Origin: Neptuniibacter halophilus
GTDB taxonomy: Bacteria > Pseudomonadota > Gammaproteobacteria > Pseudomonadales > Balneatricaceae
Assembly: GCF_030295765.1 (NCBI RefSeq)
Contig: NZ_AP027292.1
Location: forward strand, 1,922,001 to 1,986,000
Direction: 5' to 3'
Length of the DNA: 64,000 nt
Part shown: one piece after another, positions 10,055-17,484 of the stretch
Numbering within the stretch: the stretch's first letter is position 1
Layout of the letters: each line of letters opens with the position of its first letter
The notes under the pieces: generated by a model
The model's input: the letters and a program-made list of their open reading frames with translations, nothing else
What the model was told of the DNA's origin: nothing
Databases searched by the model: none
Position numbers and translations under genes: made by a program

Positions 10055-10384
10055 AGTCACGACCTCTCAATCAACCTTAAATTTGGATACGCAGCACGGC
10101 CTGTCAGGATGCCCGGCCCACCATGGGGATGCTCAGGGACGTAGGTTCAGACTCGACTGCTCAAAGTTTCACCGGCTGCGAATTATAGCGGTAAATAATC
10201 ACAACTGAAATGGGGCTTTGATGGTGGGGGGTGATCTAACGCAGTTTTGGTGGGTATTTTTTCGTTATCCCTACAATTATTTGCAAAATTGCTCAGGCTC
10301 CGGGGGAAAAGCGTAGCTTTTAGAAAATGAAAGGAGTAAAAGAAGGTACTACTAAGGTCTAAAATAAAAACAGCGGTGTCCACC
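10055..10384. other. Intergenic region between two divergent genes
   Basis: About 330 bases separate cytochrome c5 (leftward) from the 81-residue Cys-rich gene (rightward). It should hold both promoters. A clear ribosome-site-like AAAGGAG lies near 10330, but the only reading frame after it is eleven codons long. No RNA gene or strong hairpin is visible. Confidence 0.5.
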
Positions 10385-10630
10385 ATGACCAGCAAGGGAA
10401 TGTATGAAAACTGCGCCTGCCGTAAGCTCGAGGGTGAGCCCGATGGCAGCGTAAAGCTAACCCTGTTAAGCAGTATTCCGAATCAACGGATCTACCGTTG
10501 CTGTAACTGCCACTCTTTCCTCTCCTTTGCCGAAGACAACCAAACCTGGGAAGTGCTCCTGCAGGGCGATTTGGATACAGAACTACGCAACCTCTACGAA
10601 GTTGAGTCAACCCGGGAAACAGGTACTTAA
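10385..10630 (+). CDS. Small Cys-rich hypothetical protein
   Basis: An 81-residue protein that I do not recognise. It carries CAC near the N-terminus and CCNC mid-protein, a spacing that could bind zinc or an iron-sulfur cluster. The rest is a short acidic globular domain with several aromatic residues (a WEVLLQGDL segment). The start is uncertain: ATG at 10385 has no clear ribosome site, and ATG at 10400 has AAGGGA immediately before it. It lies just upstream of the tRNA-Arg promoter and outside the island, so it belongs to the core genome. Confidence 0.55.
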   Translation: MTSKGMYENCACRKLEGEPDGSVKLTLLSSIPNQRIYRCCNCHSFLSFAEDNQTWEVLLQGDLDTELRNLYEVESTRETGT

Positions 10631-10643
10631 CTTTATAAAATAC

Positions 10644-10672
10644 TTGGCGAATCCAAACGCTGCCGTTAGAAT
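10644..10672 (+). promoter_or_regulatory. Sigma-70 promoter of tRNA-Arg with GC-rich discriminator
   Basis: TTGGCG and TAGAAT are separated by exactly 17 bases. They are followed by ACCCCCCGC and, 24 bases after the -10 box, the first base of the tRNA. A GC-rich discriminator after the -10 box is typical of stable-RNA promoters under stringent control. Confidence 0.65.
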
Positions 10673-10696
10673 ACCCCCCGCAAACACTTCTTGAGT

Positions 10697-10773
10697 GCGC
10701 CTGTAGCTCAGCTGGATAGAGTAGCAGGTTCCGATCCTGTTGGTCGGGGGTTCGAATCCCTCCAGGCGCGCCA
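10697..10773 (+). tRNA. tRNA-Arg (anticodon CCG)
   Basis: A full cloverleaf can be drawn by hand. The acceptor stem GCGCCTG pairs with CAGGCGC. The D arm is GCTC/GAGT, the anticodon stem GCAGG/CCTGT with loop TTCCGAT, and the T arm has loop TTCGAAT. Discriminator G is followed by an encoded CCA. The anticodon CCG reads the codon CGG. The 3' end of this gene is the attachment site of the downstream island, and integration has left the tRNA intact. Confidence 0.96.
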
Positions 10774-10782
10774 CTTTTTTAT
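10760..10782 (+). repeat. attL: left 23-bp direct repeat of the island
   Basis: The 23 bases from the T arm of tRNA-Arg through CCA and six T to AT are repeated exactly at 43890-43912. The bases on either side differ. This is the signature of tyrosine-recombinase integration at a tRNA 3' end. Confidence 0.92.
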
Positions 10783-10841
10783 CCTATCTTTTTGATTTTA
10801 TTGGTTTATTTTGTTTTTCTGGTTTCTTGTGCCCTAGGATT

Positions 10842-10850
10842 TACCCTAAA
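10842..10850 (+). repeat. Candidate integrase arm site (left copy)
   Basis: TACCCTAAA occurs here, 60 bases inside attL, and twice more at 43762 and 43774 beside the integrase and attR. A 9-base word found at both ends fits an arm-type recombinase-binding site. The function is inferred. Confidence 0.4.
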
Positions 10851-10904
10851 GGGAACCTGATACATATTTTTCAGTAAAAGCTTTTCAGGCAAGTTTGCTA
10901 CTTT

Positions 10905-11030
10905 GTTGTGGCAGAGGTGCCCCATCACAAACTCAGAGGCGTTGAAGGGGTATACAACCAGCATGATTATCTCGAAGAGCGTAGAGCAGCACTTGAGGTA
11001 TTAGCCAGCCGTATTTCTGCTTTGACATAG
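10905..11030 (+). pseudogene. C-terminal remnant of a P4-type integrase
   Basis: The plus strand from 10905 to the stop at 11030 encodes 41 residues including HHKLRGVEGVYNQHDYLEER and then RAALEVLASRI. This matches the C-terminal tail of P4-family tyrosine recombinases: a histidine, a G-V segment, the catalytic tyrosine in VYNQHDY, then the ERR helix. The frame is closed upstream by TAA at 10875, and no start codon or N-terminal domain exists. It sits immediately after attL, where such integrases usually end. It is not a copy of the intact integrase at 42536-43741, whose tail reads differently. It is probably debris of an earlier element at the same tRNA. Confidence 0.78.
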
Positions 11031-11034
11031 TGCT

Positions 11035-11571
11035 TCACAGAGGCTGGTTGTTAGAGGCTTGGCTTGATCTTTTATCCAGCAGCCTGCTTGCCTTTTTTTG
11101 ATACTTCTCCTCAAGAACCTGCTTTTTCTCATTGAAAACTCTTTTTTCTTCCTTATGAGCCAGCTCTGAAAGGTTTTTTGCATTTCTCAATAGATTTTCA
11201 ATCACCTCGGTTGGCCCTTTCTGCCAATTTCGACAGAGCTTATTCAAGCAGGAATAGGCTTCTTTAGATATGGTCAGGTGGATCACTTGCTTATTGAGTT
11301 TGTGCTTGTGAACGCGCCAAGCACCAAACATTGAGCCAACCCTCTTATTGGCTTCATCTGCTTTTGAGGATGAGCATATGTAGGAAATGATTCCGTTTTT
11401 ACTTGCACTCAGGTCGTATAGGTCAGCATTTGGTATAGGATTGTTTCTCAGATATTGATCTGCCCAATGGCAGAGAAGTTCTTCTAATTTTGAGTGCTTT
11501 TCGAACCATTTCTCTGCTCTCTGTTTGAGTCTCTCTTGATCTGGAGAGAGAGTGGGATTCCTCGGATTCAT
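11035..11571 (-). CDS. Putative ribbon-helix-helix DNA-binding protein with coiled coil
   Basis: A 178-residue protein without a recognised full-length family. Residues about 105-145 read as a strand (KQVIHLTIS), a helix (KEAYSCLNKLCRN) and a helix (GPTEVIENLLRNA), the pattern of ribbon-helix-helix DNA-binding proteins. The last 40 residues are a Lys/Glu-rich coiled coil. ATG 11571 has GAGAG 10 bases upstream; ATG 11598 is an alternative without a ribosome site. A tandem 11-base repeat lies just upstream and may be its operator. It is divergent from the winged-helix gene at 11682. Plasmid copy-control and mobilisation regulators share this architecture, but no specific role is proven. Confidence 0.6.
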   Translation of the reverse strand: MNPRNPTLSPDQERLKQRAEKWFEKHSKLEELLCHWADQYLRNNPIPNADLYDLSASKNGIISYICSSSKADEANKRVGSMFGAWRVHKHKLNKQVIHLTISKEAYSCLNKLCRNWQKGPTEVIENLLRNAKNLSELAHKEEKRVFNEKKQVLEEKYQKKASRLLDKRSSQASNNQPL

Positions 11572-11595
11572 TATTTCAATGCTCTCACTTTTTAT

Positions 11596-11617
11596 CATTA
11601 CTATAACGTTACTATAA
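11596..11617. repeat. Tandem 11-base repeat, candidate operator
   Basis: CATTACTATAA and CGTTACTATAA lie head to tail (10 of 11 bases identical). They sit in the divergent region between the ribbon-helix-helix gene and the winged-helix gene. Such tandem half-sites are typical targets of ribbon-helix-helix proteins; autoregulation is an inference. Confidence 0.4.
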
Positions 11618-11681
11618 TGTTCTACATTTAACAGTATGTGTGGTACCTTTTTTCGTATATCTAGTGCGCAGGTGGATGTAG

Positions 11682-13193
11682 ATGAACATAGATGCACACT
11701 CTGTTCTTCGTCTTCAAGTAGCAAAAAATAACGATACAAAAAATGCAGAGCTAATCTACGTAGGAAAAAATACTCATCGTACATTCAGTCTCCCGCCAGG
11801 CAGTGGATCTTTGATTCTCTTACCAGAAGAAAGGTTGGCACTATTTCGACTGATGTTAGAAGTGCAGGATAAAGGTGAAAAAGGGCTCAAGTGGACAGCT
11901 CGAGCCATAGCTGATTTATGTGATGCCAACCTTAAAACAGTGAGTTATTTGATTCGAAAATTGGTTCGTATTGATTTTATTGTTGCTGATATTTTGAGGT
12001 TAGAGATCGGAGGTGAGAGAACAGCGTATTTACTTTCCCCAGACTCAGTTAACTTGCTCCAAAAATCTGCATTTCTCGAGGGAGATCCAATTAGAGCCTT
12101 ACAGCGGGAAGTGTTACTGCCTAAAGATGGGTATAACCCGGACAACAAGAATAGAGGAGGGTTTTCCAGGTCAAATAGATGGCTTCTGTCGGTATTGTTG
12201 GAATTCTCTGATCCTCAGGGTGTTGTAGATGATTTAAGTAGCAAGAGTCTACGAGAGCTAACGGGCTTCACTAAAGAGCGTTTAAGGTCACAGCTAAAAC
12301 ATCTTAGGTGTCTTGGGTTGCTCCATACGGTGGTTCCTGGAGTGTTACGTGATAGGGTCGTAGGTACTAAGCCACCGGTTTATTACCTTAATTTACGCCA
12401 TCCTACTTTTGGCGCAGCTCGTCGCCCAGGGGTTATGATCTTATTCCGCCAAACGGAAAGAGCAGAAGATCATGTATTGCCGAACGCTGGTCAGCAGATT
12501 TTGGAAAAGGTGGAAGGATTGCCTGCAAGCGAAAAATCTCTAGGAAAGTTTGCAAGTTTCAAGGAGCTTCATTCATATGAGCACTTATTTTTTGCCGATG
12601 GGTTAAACAACTTTGTGTATCACCATCTTGAGAGTGTGATATGCCGTATGACATCTTTTCTGGTATCTGATTCAGGAAGAAGAGCACAATTCGGTAAAAA
12701 AATCGGGTTTGAGTTTTTATGTTCCATGCTTGATAAGCCAGATAAGCCAGATAAGCCAGATAAGCCAGATAAGCCAGATAAGCCAGATAAGCCAGATAAG
12801 CCAGATAAGCCAGATAAATCAAGACGCATAGTCGCATGTAACGTTTTATACAGAGCGGCAGAGATGCGGCTACTAGAACTACAGACACTCGTTCCAACAA
12901 AGATACGGTTGCACGCTAGCAGCTTGTTAGTGGTTCCCCTTGTTAGTAGCCCGATAGAGCGAAACCTGACACATGTAGTAGAAGTGTTTACTAACAAACA
13001 ATCTGATACAGAATATCAATGTATTTCCATCACTATGGGAAAGGAGTGTAAAACAGAACGCTCTAATCTACTTACAGCTGAACAGAGGAAAGCTTTTGGT
13101 TTTATAGATGCTCAGATGCTAGAAAAAGTTAAGCAGCTAGGAGACCCCCTTTTTGATGGATCTCAGTCCAAGTCCGAAAACGATACTGGATAA
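11682..13193 (+). CDS. Winged-helix protein with a nine-copy DKP repeat
   Basis: A 503-residue protein that I do not recognise. Residues about 45-110 contain a helix-turn-helix (WTARAIADLCDANLKTVSYL) followed by a wing. A second similar unit is seen at about 160-240 (LRELTGFTKERLRSQLKHLR). The layout recalls replication-initiator or transcription-regulator winged helices. Around residue 350 the chain runs through nine Asp-Lys-Pro units encoded by nine identical 9-bp repeats, forming a charged linker between an N-terminal DNA-binding half and a C-terminal domain of about 120 residues. The ATG follows GGTGG at short distance. It is the first rightward gene of the island and may control or initiate its replication; this is not established. 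Confidence 0.6.
   Translation: MNIDAHSVLRLQVAKNNDTKNAELIYVGKNTHRTFSLPPGSGSLILLPEERLALFRLMLEVQDKGEKGLKWTARAIADLCDANLKTVSYLIRKLVRIDFIVADILRLEIGGERTAYLLSPDSVNLLQKSAFLEGDPIRALQREVLLPKDGYNPDNKNRGGFSRSNRWLLSVLLEFSDPQGVVDDLSSKSLRELTGFTKERLRSQLKHLRCLGLLHTVVPGVLRDRVVGTKPPVYYLNLRHPTFGAARRPGVMILFRQTERAEDHVLPNAGQQILEKVEGLPASEKSLGKFASFKELHSYEHLFFADGLNNFVYHHLESVICRMTSFLVSDSGRRAQFGKKIGFEFLCSMLDKPDKPDKPDKPDKPDKPDKPDKPDKPDKSRRIVACNVLYRAAEMRLLELQTLVPTKIRLHASSLLVVPLVSSPIERNLTHVVEVFTNKQSDTEYQCISITMGKECKTERSNLLTAEQRKAFGFIDAQMLEKVKQLGDPLFDGSQSKSENDTG
12732..12812 (+). repeat. Nine perfect 9-bp tandem repeats (gataagcca)
   Basis: Nine identical units are followed by a partial tenth (GATAA). Each unit is in frame and encodes Asp-Lys-Pro. 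Complete base identity, including at silent positions, points to recent expansion by slippage. Copy number can change without shifting the frame. Confidence 0.97.
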
Positions 13194-13311
13194 GGTATCT
13201 TTTGCTTTCTTCGGTTTTGTCTCTTCGAGGTTTCAAATACCGGGCTCAACTGCGTGTAAAGCACATTGTATGAGCAGGGTTTAGTCACACGTAATGAAAT
13301 AGGAGGCCCCA

Positions 13312-13746
13312 ATGGAAGATCAATCGTTATCAATGGCTGACTTATGGATGCGGCGCTACGAGCAAGAGCATCCAGAGGTTCTGGAGCCTGGCTACTGGAA
13401 ATCTCAACAAGATCAGTCAACAACCCTAGTAAATGATCAACAGGCCAAAACTCCGTCACTGCCGTCGAATAAGGGGGGTAATGCGTGTCTTTGGAACGGA
13501 ACTGAAAGGAGAACAGGCGCAAAAACTCTCATTCGGTCCTTGGAACCGGTCGTCTTAGATGCAATTGATTTGCGTCGATCACTGAAGCTGACACAGACAA
13601 AATTTGCTCGTTGTTTGGGGATTAGTCCGCGTACTGTCAGTGAGTGGGAACAAGGCAGAAGATGCCCAAGTGGCGCTGCAAGGACTTTGCTTCATTTGGT
13701 GGTGCAACGGCCTGATTTTTTGAAGGAATTGAAACGATCACTGTAG
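13312..13746 (+). CDS. Cro/C1-type helix-turn-helix regulator
   Basis: A 144-residue cytoplasmic DNA-binding protein. Residues about 82-135 form a Cro/C1-type helix-turn-helix: LRRSLKLTQTKFARCLGISP then RTVSEWEQGRRCPSG. This is close to the NadS/HigA-like regulators of toxin-antitoxin pairs. The first 80 residues are polar and probably flexible. The ribosome site is a perfect AGGAGG 6 bases before ATG. No partner toxin gene lies beside it, so a role as a stand-alone regulator of the island is more likely than as an antitoxin. Confidence 0.75.
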   Translation: MEDQSLSMADLWMRRYEQEHPEVLEPGYWKSQQDQSTTLVNDQQAKTPSLPSNKGGNACLWNGTERRTGAKTLIRSLEPVVLDAIDLRRSLKLTQTKFARCLGISPRTVSEWEQGRRCPSGAARTLLHLVVQRPDFLKELKRSL

Positions 13747-14029
13747 CCGTTGAGTGAGAGTAGCAATGACAGATAAGTTGAGAGTGGTTGTTCCATGAGC
13801 ATAGTGCACTGTTCCAATGGATTCGGCCTAAGGGTGCCGACAAATTTCGTTATTGCTCAATGCGGCACATGTCGGAATGGTATTATTACGATGCGCAGCA
13901 AAGGGATTATATCCAGCCCATTAAGGGCAAGGATATATATGGATCAATAACTTAGGGAGTAAAATTTTATAGGTAAGGATTCTTCTATAGACGAGTAAAG
14001 AACTCGACATTAACCATAGGAGATCCAAA
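13747..14029. other. Intergenic region upstream of the YagK/YfjJ-type gene
   Basis: About 280 AT-rich bases hold no frame longer than a few dozen codons. The segment should carry the promoter of the gene at 14030, whose ribosome site AGGAGA is clear. A short GGCAAGGATATATATGGATC stretch near 13930 is the most AT-rich part. Confidence 0.4.
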
Positions 14030-14692
14030 ATGTCTAAGACCAAGCTAACCAATCATGGCCCACTCAACGACCGCTACCTGAAACGTATGGAAGAAACGTT
14101 GCGGAGAGCATTACAGACTCACCCTCGCTTAACAGTAATAAGGATTGATTTGAGGCTTCCTGATAATGGCTGCTTCTCTGATAACCCTCTCGAGATTGAT
14201 TCTCCCACATTCTTTATGAATACCGGTCCAAATCTATTGCAGGGATTCTTCTCATCGATCAAAGCTCAAATGGCAGCGGAGGAGTATGCAAAGGCGAGAA
14301 GGGGGATGAGGGTTCATGCATGTGAGCTGGAATATGTCTGGGTGAAGGAATACTCCACGAATCACAAAGCCCACTATCACTTAGCATTGATGTTCAACAA
14401 AGATCGCTACTTTCAATTAGGCAGTCACTGTGACCCGAATGCGCTTGGCTGGATGATCATTAAAGCTTGGGCTAGCGCGCTTGGTATTCATCCTGAGGAC
14501 TGTTCGGCATTAGTTCATTTTCCAGAGAATGGGGTATATCACTTAAACCACAATGCTCCTCATGAAGAGTTCATGGCTAAGTTATACCCGTTACTGGTAC
14601 GTCTGAGTTACCTGGCCAAAGAGAAAACAAAGATGTACGGAACAGGTCAGCGTAACTTTGGCTGTAGTAATCCAAAAAAGAAAAGGGGCTAA
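14030..14692 (+). CDS. YagK/YfjJ C-terminal domain (inovirus Gp2-like) protein
   Basis: A 220-residue protein of the family found in cryptic prophages and satellites and related to inovirus Gp2. Family features are the N-terminal RYLKRMEETLRRAL helix, the TVIRIDLRLP strand and a central HYHLALMFNKD strand. The two histidines around a hydrophobic core resemble the HUH motif of rolling-circle initiators, and tyrosine-rich helices follow (KLYPLLVRLSYLAKEKTK). A replication or nicking role is plausible but inferred. The ribosome site AGGAGA is 8 bases before the ATG. The 3' end overlaps a terminator that serves the opposite strand. Confidence 0.75.
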   Translation: MSKTKLTNHGPLNDRYLKRMEETLRRALQTHPRLTVIRIDLRLPDNGCFSDNPLEIDSPTFFMNTGPNLLQGFFSSIKAQMAAEEYAKARRGMRVHACELEYVWVKEYSTNHKAHYHLALMFNKDRYFQLGSHCDPNALGWMIIKAWASALGIHPEDCSALVHFPENGVYHLNHNAPHEEFMAKLYPLLVRLSYLAKEKTKMYGTGQRNFGCSNPKKKRG

Positions 14693-14698
14693 GCCCCT
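14673..14698 (-). terminator. Terminator of the AlpA/recombinase transcript
   Basis: On the minus strand AGGGGCT and AGCCCCT form a tight hairpin directly followed by TTTCTTTTTT. It begins at the stop codon of the AlpA-like gene. A second perfect 8-base inverted repeat (AGCAGCCC/GGGCTGCT) lies at 14700-14721 within the end of that gene. Together they separate the convergent genes. Confidence 0.55.
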
Positions 14699-14928
14699 CA
14701 GCAGCCCATAATAGGGCTGCTTATATCCCGCTGGTGGGCCTTTTGTTCTATCCATTCCTGAACCTCACCTTCTATCCAGGCAATATTTCGCTTGCCAAGT
14801 TTGACGGGCTTTGGAAAGTTGTTATCAGAGCAGTACCTATAAATTGTTGAACGCGCCAGGCTGGTCATTGTCATGACGTGTCGTAGCTTCAGCAGTTTTA
14901 GTGTTGGAGATGATGTTGCTGGGTTCAT
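14698..14928 (-). CDS. AlpA family phage-type transcriptional regulator
   Basis: A 76-residue helix-turn-helix protein of the AlpA/excisionase type. Signatures are LLKLRHVMTMTSLARSTIYR, then FPKPVKLGKRNIAWIEGEV and a WIEQK helix. Such proteins activate integrase genes or direct excision of P4-like elements. The start overlaps the stop of the upstream recombinase by four bases (ATGA), so the two are translated together. A second AlpA-like protein is encoded at 17803; the two share the segment 'ARSTxY' and the FPKPV-LG-RN-AW core. Confidence 0.9.
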   Translation of the reverse strand: MNPATSSPTLKLLKLRHVMTMTSLARSTIYRYCSDNNFPKPVKLGKRNIAWIEGEVQEWIEQKAHQRDISSPIMGC

Positions 14929-15485
14929 AGCTCTAACTCCTTGAAGTCGCGGTCGACCTCGTCTTGGGTGATACCGATGTAACGCAATGTCACGCTCTCA
15001 GAGCTATGCCTGAGCATCTTCATTACACGCGCAATATCCTTTGTGGATTTATAAAGGTGATAGCCCCGTGTTTTTCGCATGGAGTGGGTTCCAAGTGATA
15101 TTCGGAGTTCCTCACCTATCGATCCAAAAGCCTTACTGACAGCACGTCGAGAGAGGGGGCGGGGTGTTCGATTGGTGGATTGAAGGTTTCGGTATGACTG
15201 GAACAGATAGATGTGATGGGGATGATCCTGATGAATTCGCTGAATGATCTTCAGGGCTTTGGGGTTTAAAGGGATATTGGCTTGTTTTCCTGTCTTTTGT
15301 TCTCGGAGGACCAATCGGTCCTCCTTTATGTCGCTGAACTTAATTGAGAGCAGATCGGAGATCCGCAATGCCAAGTTCAGTCCGATATTCCAGATGTCGG
15401 CCATCTGCTGACTATGCCGTCGGGTGAGCAAGTGGCTAATCAGGCAGATGGTCTCTGGATCTTTGACGGCATGCACCTCTGTCAT
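14925..15485 (-). CDS. Short tyrosine recombinase (catalytic domain only)
   Basis: A 186-residue site-specific recombinase that lacks the usual N-terminal core- or arm-binding domains. The catalytic set can be traced: Arg in LALRISDLLS, Lys in REQKTGKQ, HSMR (HxxR), His in LRHSSE, and Tyr in TLRYIGI. All are in the correct order, so it may be active. Short recombinases of this type (compare fimbrial FimB/FimE) often perform local inversion or excision. The ATG has AAGGA 8 bases upstream. It is coupled to the AlpA-like gene downstream. It differs from the large integrase at the right end, so the island encodes two recombinases plus one remnant. Confidence 0.86.
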   Translation of the reverse strand: MTEVHAVKDPETICLISHLLTRRHSQQMADIWNIGLNLALRISDLLSIKFSDIKEDRLVLREQKTGKQANIPLNPKALKIIQRIHQDHPHHIYLFQSYRNLQSTNRTPRPLSRRAVSKAFGSIGEELRISLGTHSMRKTRGYHLYKSTKDIARVMKMLRHSSESVTLRYIGITQDEVDRDFKELEL

Positions 15486-15513
15486 GGTCAGGTTCCTTTT
15501 TTCAATTGAAATG

Positions 15514-15602
15514 GGGAATTTGGGAATTTAGACGGGCCCCTTCGTGCTGAGCCCAGTATTCATGCGGGTTGGTAAGTTCCCAAAATGACAATATGGGAAC
15601 TT
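15514..15602. promoter_or_regulatory. Candidate operator region upstream of the short recombinase
   Basis: Two head-to-tail GGGAATTT units lie at 15514-15529. A perfect 9-base inverted repeat (AAGTTCCCA ... TGGGAACTT, 11-base spacer) lies at 15574-15602. Both share a GGGAA core and sit between the recombinase start and the RadC-like gene. They look like binding sites for an island regulator; which one is unknown. Confidence 0.4.
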
Positions 15603-15612
15603 CGGTTGAGGG

Positions 15613-16113
15613 TCAGAGTAAGCCGCGTTGAGCGAAGGACACTGGCTGCGTTGCTCCTACCACGATGTGGTCCAGCACGCGAACATCGATCAGCGACAAG
15701 GCGGCTTGTAGCTGTTGCGTGATCTGGCGATCTGCCAGGCTGGGCTCAGGATCACCGGACGGGTGGTTATGCACCAGGATGACCGCCGCCGCATTGAGCT
15801 TCAGACATTCCTTAACCACTTCGCGAGGATAGACGCAGGCCGCGTTGAGCGTGCCGCGAAACAGTTCCACAAAGGTGAGGATCTTGTTGCGGTTATCCAG
15901 CATCAGCAGCGCAAACACCTCATGCTCATAATCGAGCAGTAAGGTTTGTATCGCTCGATGCACTTCGTCCGGATTATTGAGGGCTTGTCCTTTGGCGAGC
16001 CGGCGGCGGGCAATCATTTTGGCGAGGTGAAGTAACTCGGCTTCCGTGACCGCATCGGGTACCACATAGGTACCCGGTTTCTCACCCGCCATCAGTTGTA
16101 CGGTTTCCATCAT
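15613..16113 (-). CDS. RadC-like JAB/MPN domain protein
   Basis: A 166-residue member of the RadC (DUF2466) family, a JAMM-fold domain common on plasmids and islands. The metal-site motif HNHPSGDPEPS is intact, with the upstream glutamate in FVELFRGTLN and the downstream aspartate (ADRQIT). The biochemical function of the family is not settled, and an older link to DNA repair has been questioned. The ATG at 16113 follows AAGGAG by 5 bases; a longer frame to 16182 would overlap the DUF932 gene. It lies 14 bases after that gene and probably shares its transcript. Confidence 0.87.
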   Translation of the reverse strand: MMETVQLMAGEKPGTYVVPDAVTEAELLHLAKMIARRRLAKGQALNNPDEVHRAIQTLLLDYEHEVFALLMLDNRNKILTFVELFRGTLNAACVYPREVVKECLKLNAAAVILVHNHPSGDPEPSLADRQITQQLQAALSLIDVRVLDHIVVGATQPVSFAQRGLL

Positions 16114-16127
16114 GGTTGCTCCTTCAG

Positions 16128-16943
16128 TTAGGCTGCCATTGATTCGCCCTTCAGGGCCGCGAAGTGTTCTGTCAGTTTCCAAAGCGCTCGGTTAAGCCGC
16201 ACGTCTTCCGTGACTGAACGAATGGGGCGGGTACGTGTGCGGCGTCCTTGGCTGGAACGTCCGTGTAAGCCGCCTTTGAGTAGGTTTTCTTGGGTACGGT
16301 TAAAGACATGCCAGAGGTCGGGATCACGGTCTTCTGAGCGTCGAGCCTGAAGAAGGGTGTCCGGAGATACGGGGCTGGCATTCACCCAGTCCTCTCCGTA
16401 GCGCAACGTCAGGGCGGATTGCGCGAAGAGTTGTGCTTCATCCGGTGAGAGTCTCAGTGATCGGAAGCGATCAACGGAGGAGATGATCACGGGGGCTTCA
16501 TCGATGAGGGCGATGGAGCCTTCAAGAATGTCATCCACAACTTGGCAGCCATGCCGCACTCTGATCCCACCCATCTCGCCGATGGGCGTTACCATGCCGT
16601 TGCTGCAGACCAGCCTGAACAAACCGAGGTCTAACTGATACGCACTGCTTCGATCATGGCTGTTGCAGAGTACGAGTTCGGCAACGGAATCACCGACGTG
16701 GATCTGCCGATCCGGATCTTGACGAAACCTCACCATATGACGAGCAACCGAGCGTCGTTCGGGTAACCGCGACATCGTTTGTTGCGCGCGGACGGGGTAC
16801 CAGCCCTCTTGTTGTAAGGACTTGACCACCTCAATGGTGGGCACAAAGCCATAACGGTCTGATACCTGGCTATCGGGCGTGTCCGCAAAAATAGCGGGTG
16901 CGTTACGGTAAAGCTGGTTTTCTGAAAGGATATGCATGGTCAT
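16128..16943 (-). CDS. DUF932 plasmid/phage-type protein
   Basis: A 271-residue protein of the DUF932 family, found on plasmids, integrative elements and phages, often beside RadC-like genes as here. Recognisable parts are the N-terminal RYGFVPTIEVVKSLQQEGW, the central HMVRFRQ segment and the LFRLVCSNGMV motif, with a basic C-terminus (SSQGRRTRTRP). Its molecular role is unknown. The ribosome site AGGAG is followed by 7 bases and ATG. It is the first gene of a two-gene unit with the RadC-like gene. Confidence 0.88.
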   Translation of the reverse strand: MTMHILSENQLYRNAPAIFADTPDSQVSDRYGFVPTIEVVKSLQQEGWYPVRAQQTMSRLPERRSVARHMVRFRQDPDRQIHVGDSVAELVLCNSHDRSSAYQLDLGLFRLVCSNGMVTPIGEMGGIRVRHGCQVVDDILEGSIALIDEAPVIISSVDRFRSLRLSPDEAQLFAQSALTLRYGEDWVNASPVSPDTLLQARRSEDRDPDLWHVFNRTQENLLKGGLHGRSSQGRRTRTRPIRSVTEDVRLNRALWKLTEHFAALKGESMAA

Positions 16944-17154
16944 GGGTAAACTCCTAATAAGCGGCCACAGCCAAGCACTCCCATAGAGCGCATTGGACTG
17001 AGGCGATGACTTGGAATAGGGGAAGTCGCTGTGCGCTTTCTATATATCAGGGCATAAAACCGGCCGACGCCGGAGTATTTCTTGGGGGGATAAGTCTTTG
17101 TTGCTGAATTTGATCGGAATGGTATTAAAGGTGAAAGGGTGATGGGGCTTGGAG

Positions 17155-17484
17155 TTACTCGTCGCTGCGAAAGGTTTGGCCGCAGTCAGTACATTCCAGA
17201 TCATCAAGAATGTGCTCATCCAGCTTCTCCCCAATCTTTGAGCCTGCCAAGGTACCGGTGACACCACCTGCAAGCCCGCCGAGCAGTGCGCCGGCAAATC
17301 CGCCGAGGGCAATTCCGACAGGGCCTCCAACGGCACCAAGGGCCATTCCCGTGCTCGCACCTGAACTGGCGCCTGCAATTCCGCTAGCGGTGCCCGCCAC
17401 CCCGCCTGTAATACCGCCTACGTTACGCCCTTTGTGACGATGGACAACAGACTCTGATCTGCAATTTGGACATGAATATGACAT
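17155..17484 (-). CDS. Glycine-zipper protein with split zinc ribbon
   Basis: A 109-residue protein. CPNC near the N-terminus and CTDC near the C-terminus form two halves of a probable zinc ribbon. Between them lies a run of Gly/Ala-rich repeats (about residues 22-85), the pattern of glycine-zipper segments that pack as membrane hairpins. The ribosome site AGGAG is 9 bases before the ATG. No enzymatic motif is visible. Such proteins occur in mobile elements and could be small membrane stress or toxin-like proteins, but no function can be assigned. Confidence 0.7.
   Translation of the reverse strand: MSYSCPNCRSESVVHRHKGRNVGGITGGVAGTASGIAGASSGASTGMALGAVGGPVGIALGGFAGALLGGLAGGVTGTLAGSKIGEKLDEHILDDLECTDCGQTFRSDE

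Noticed and set aside
12732..12812. Tandem repeats as a CRISPR array
   Set aside because: The 9-bp units are contiguous without spacers and are in frame inside a protein gene.
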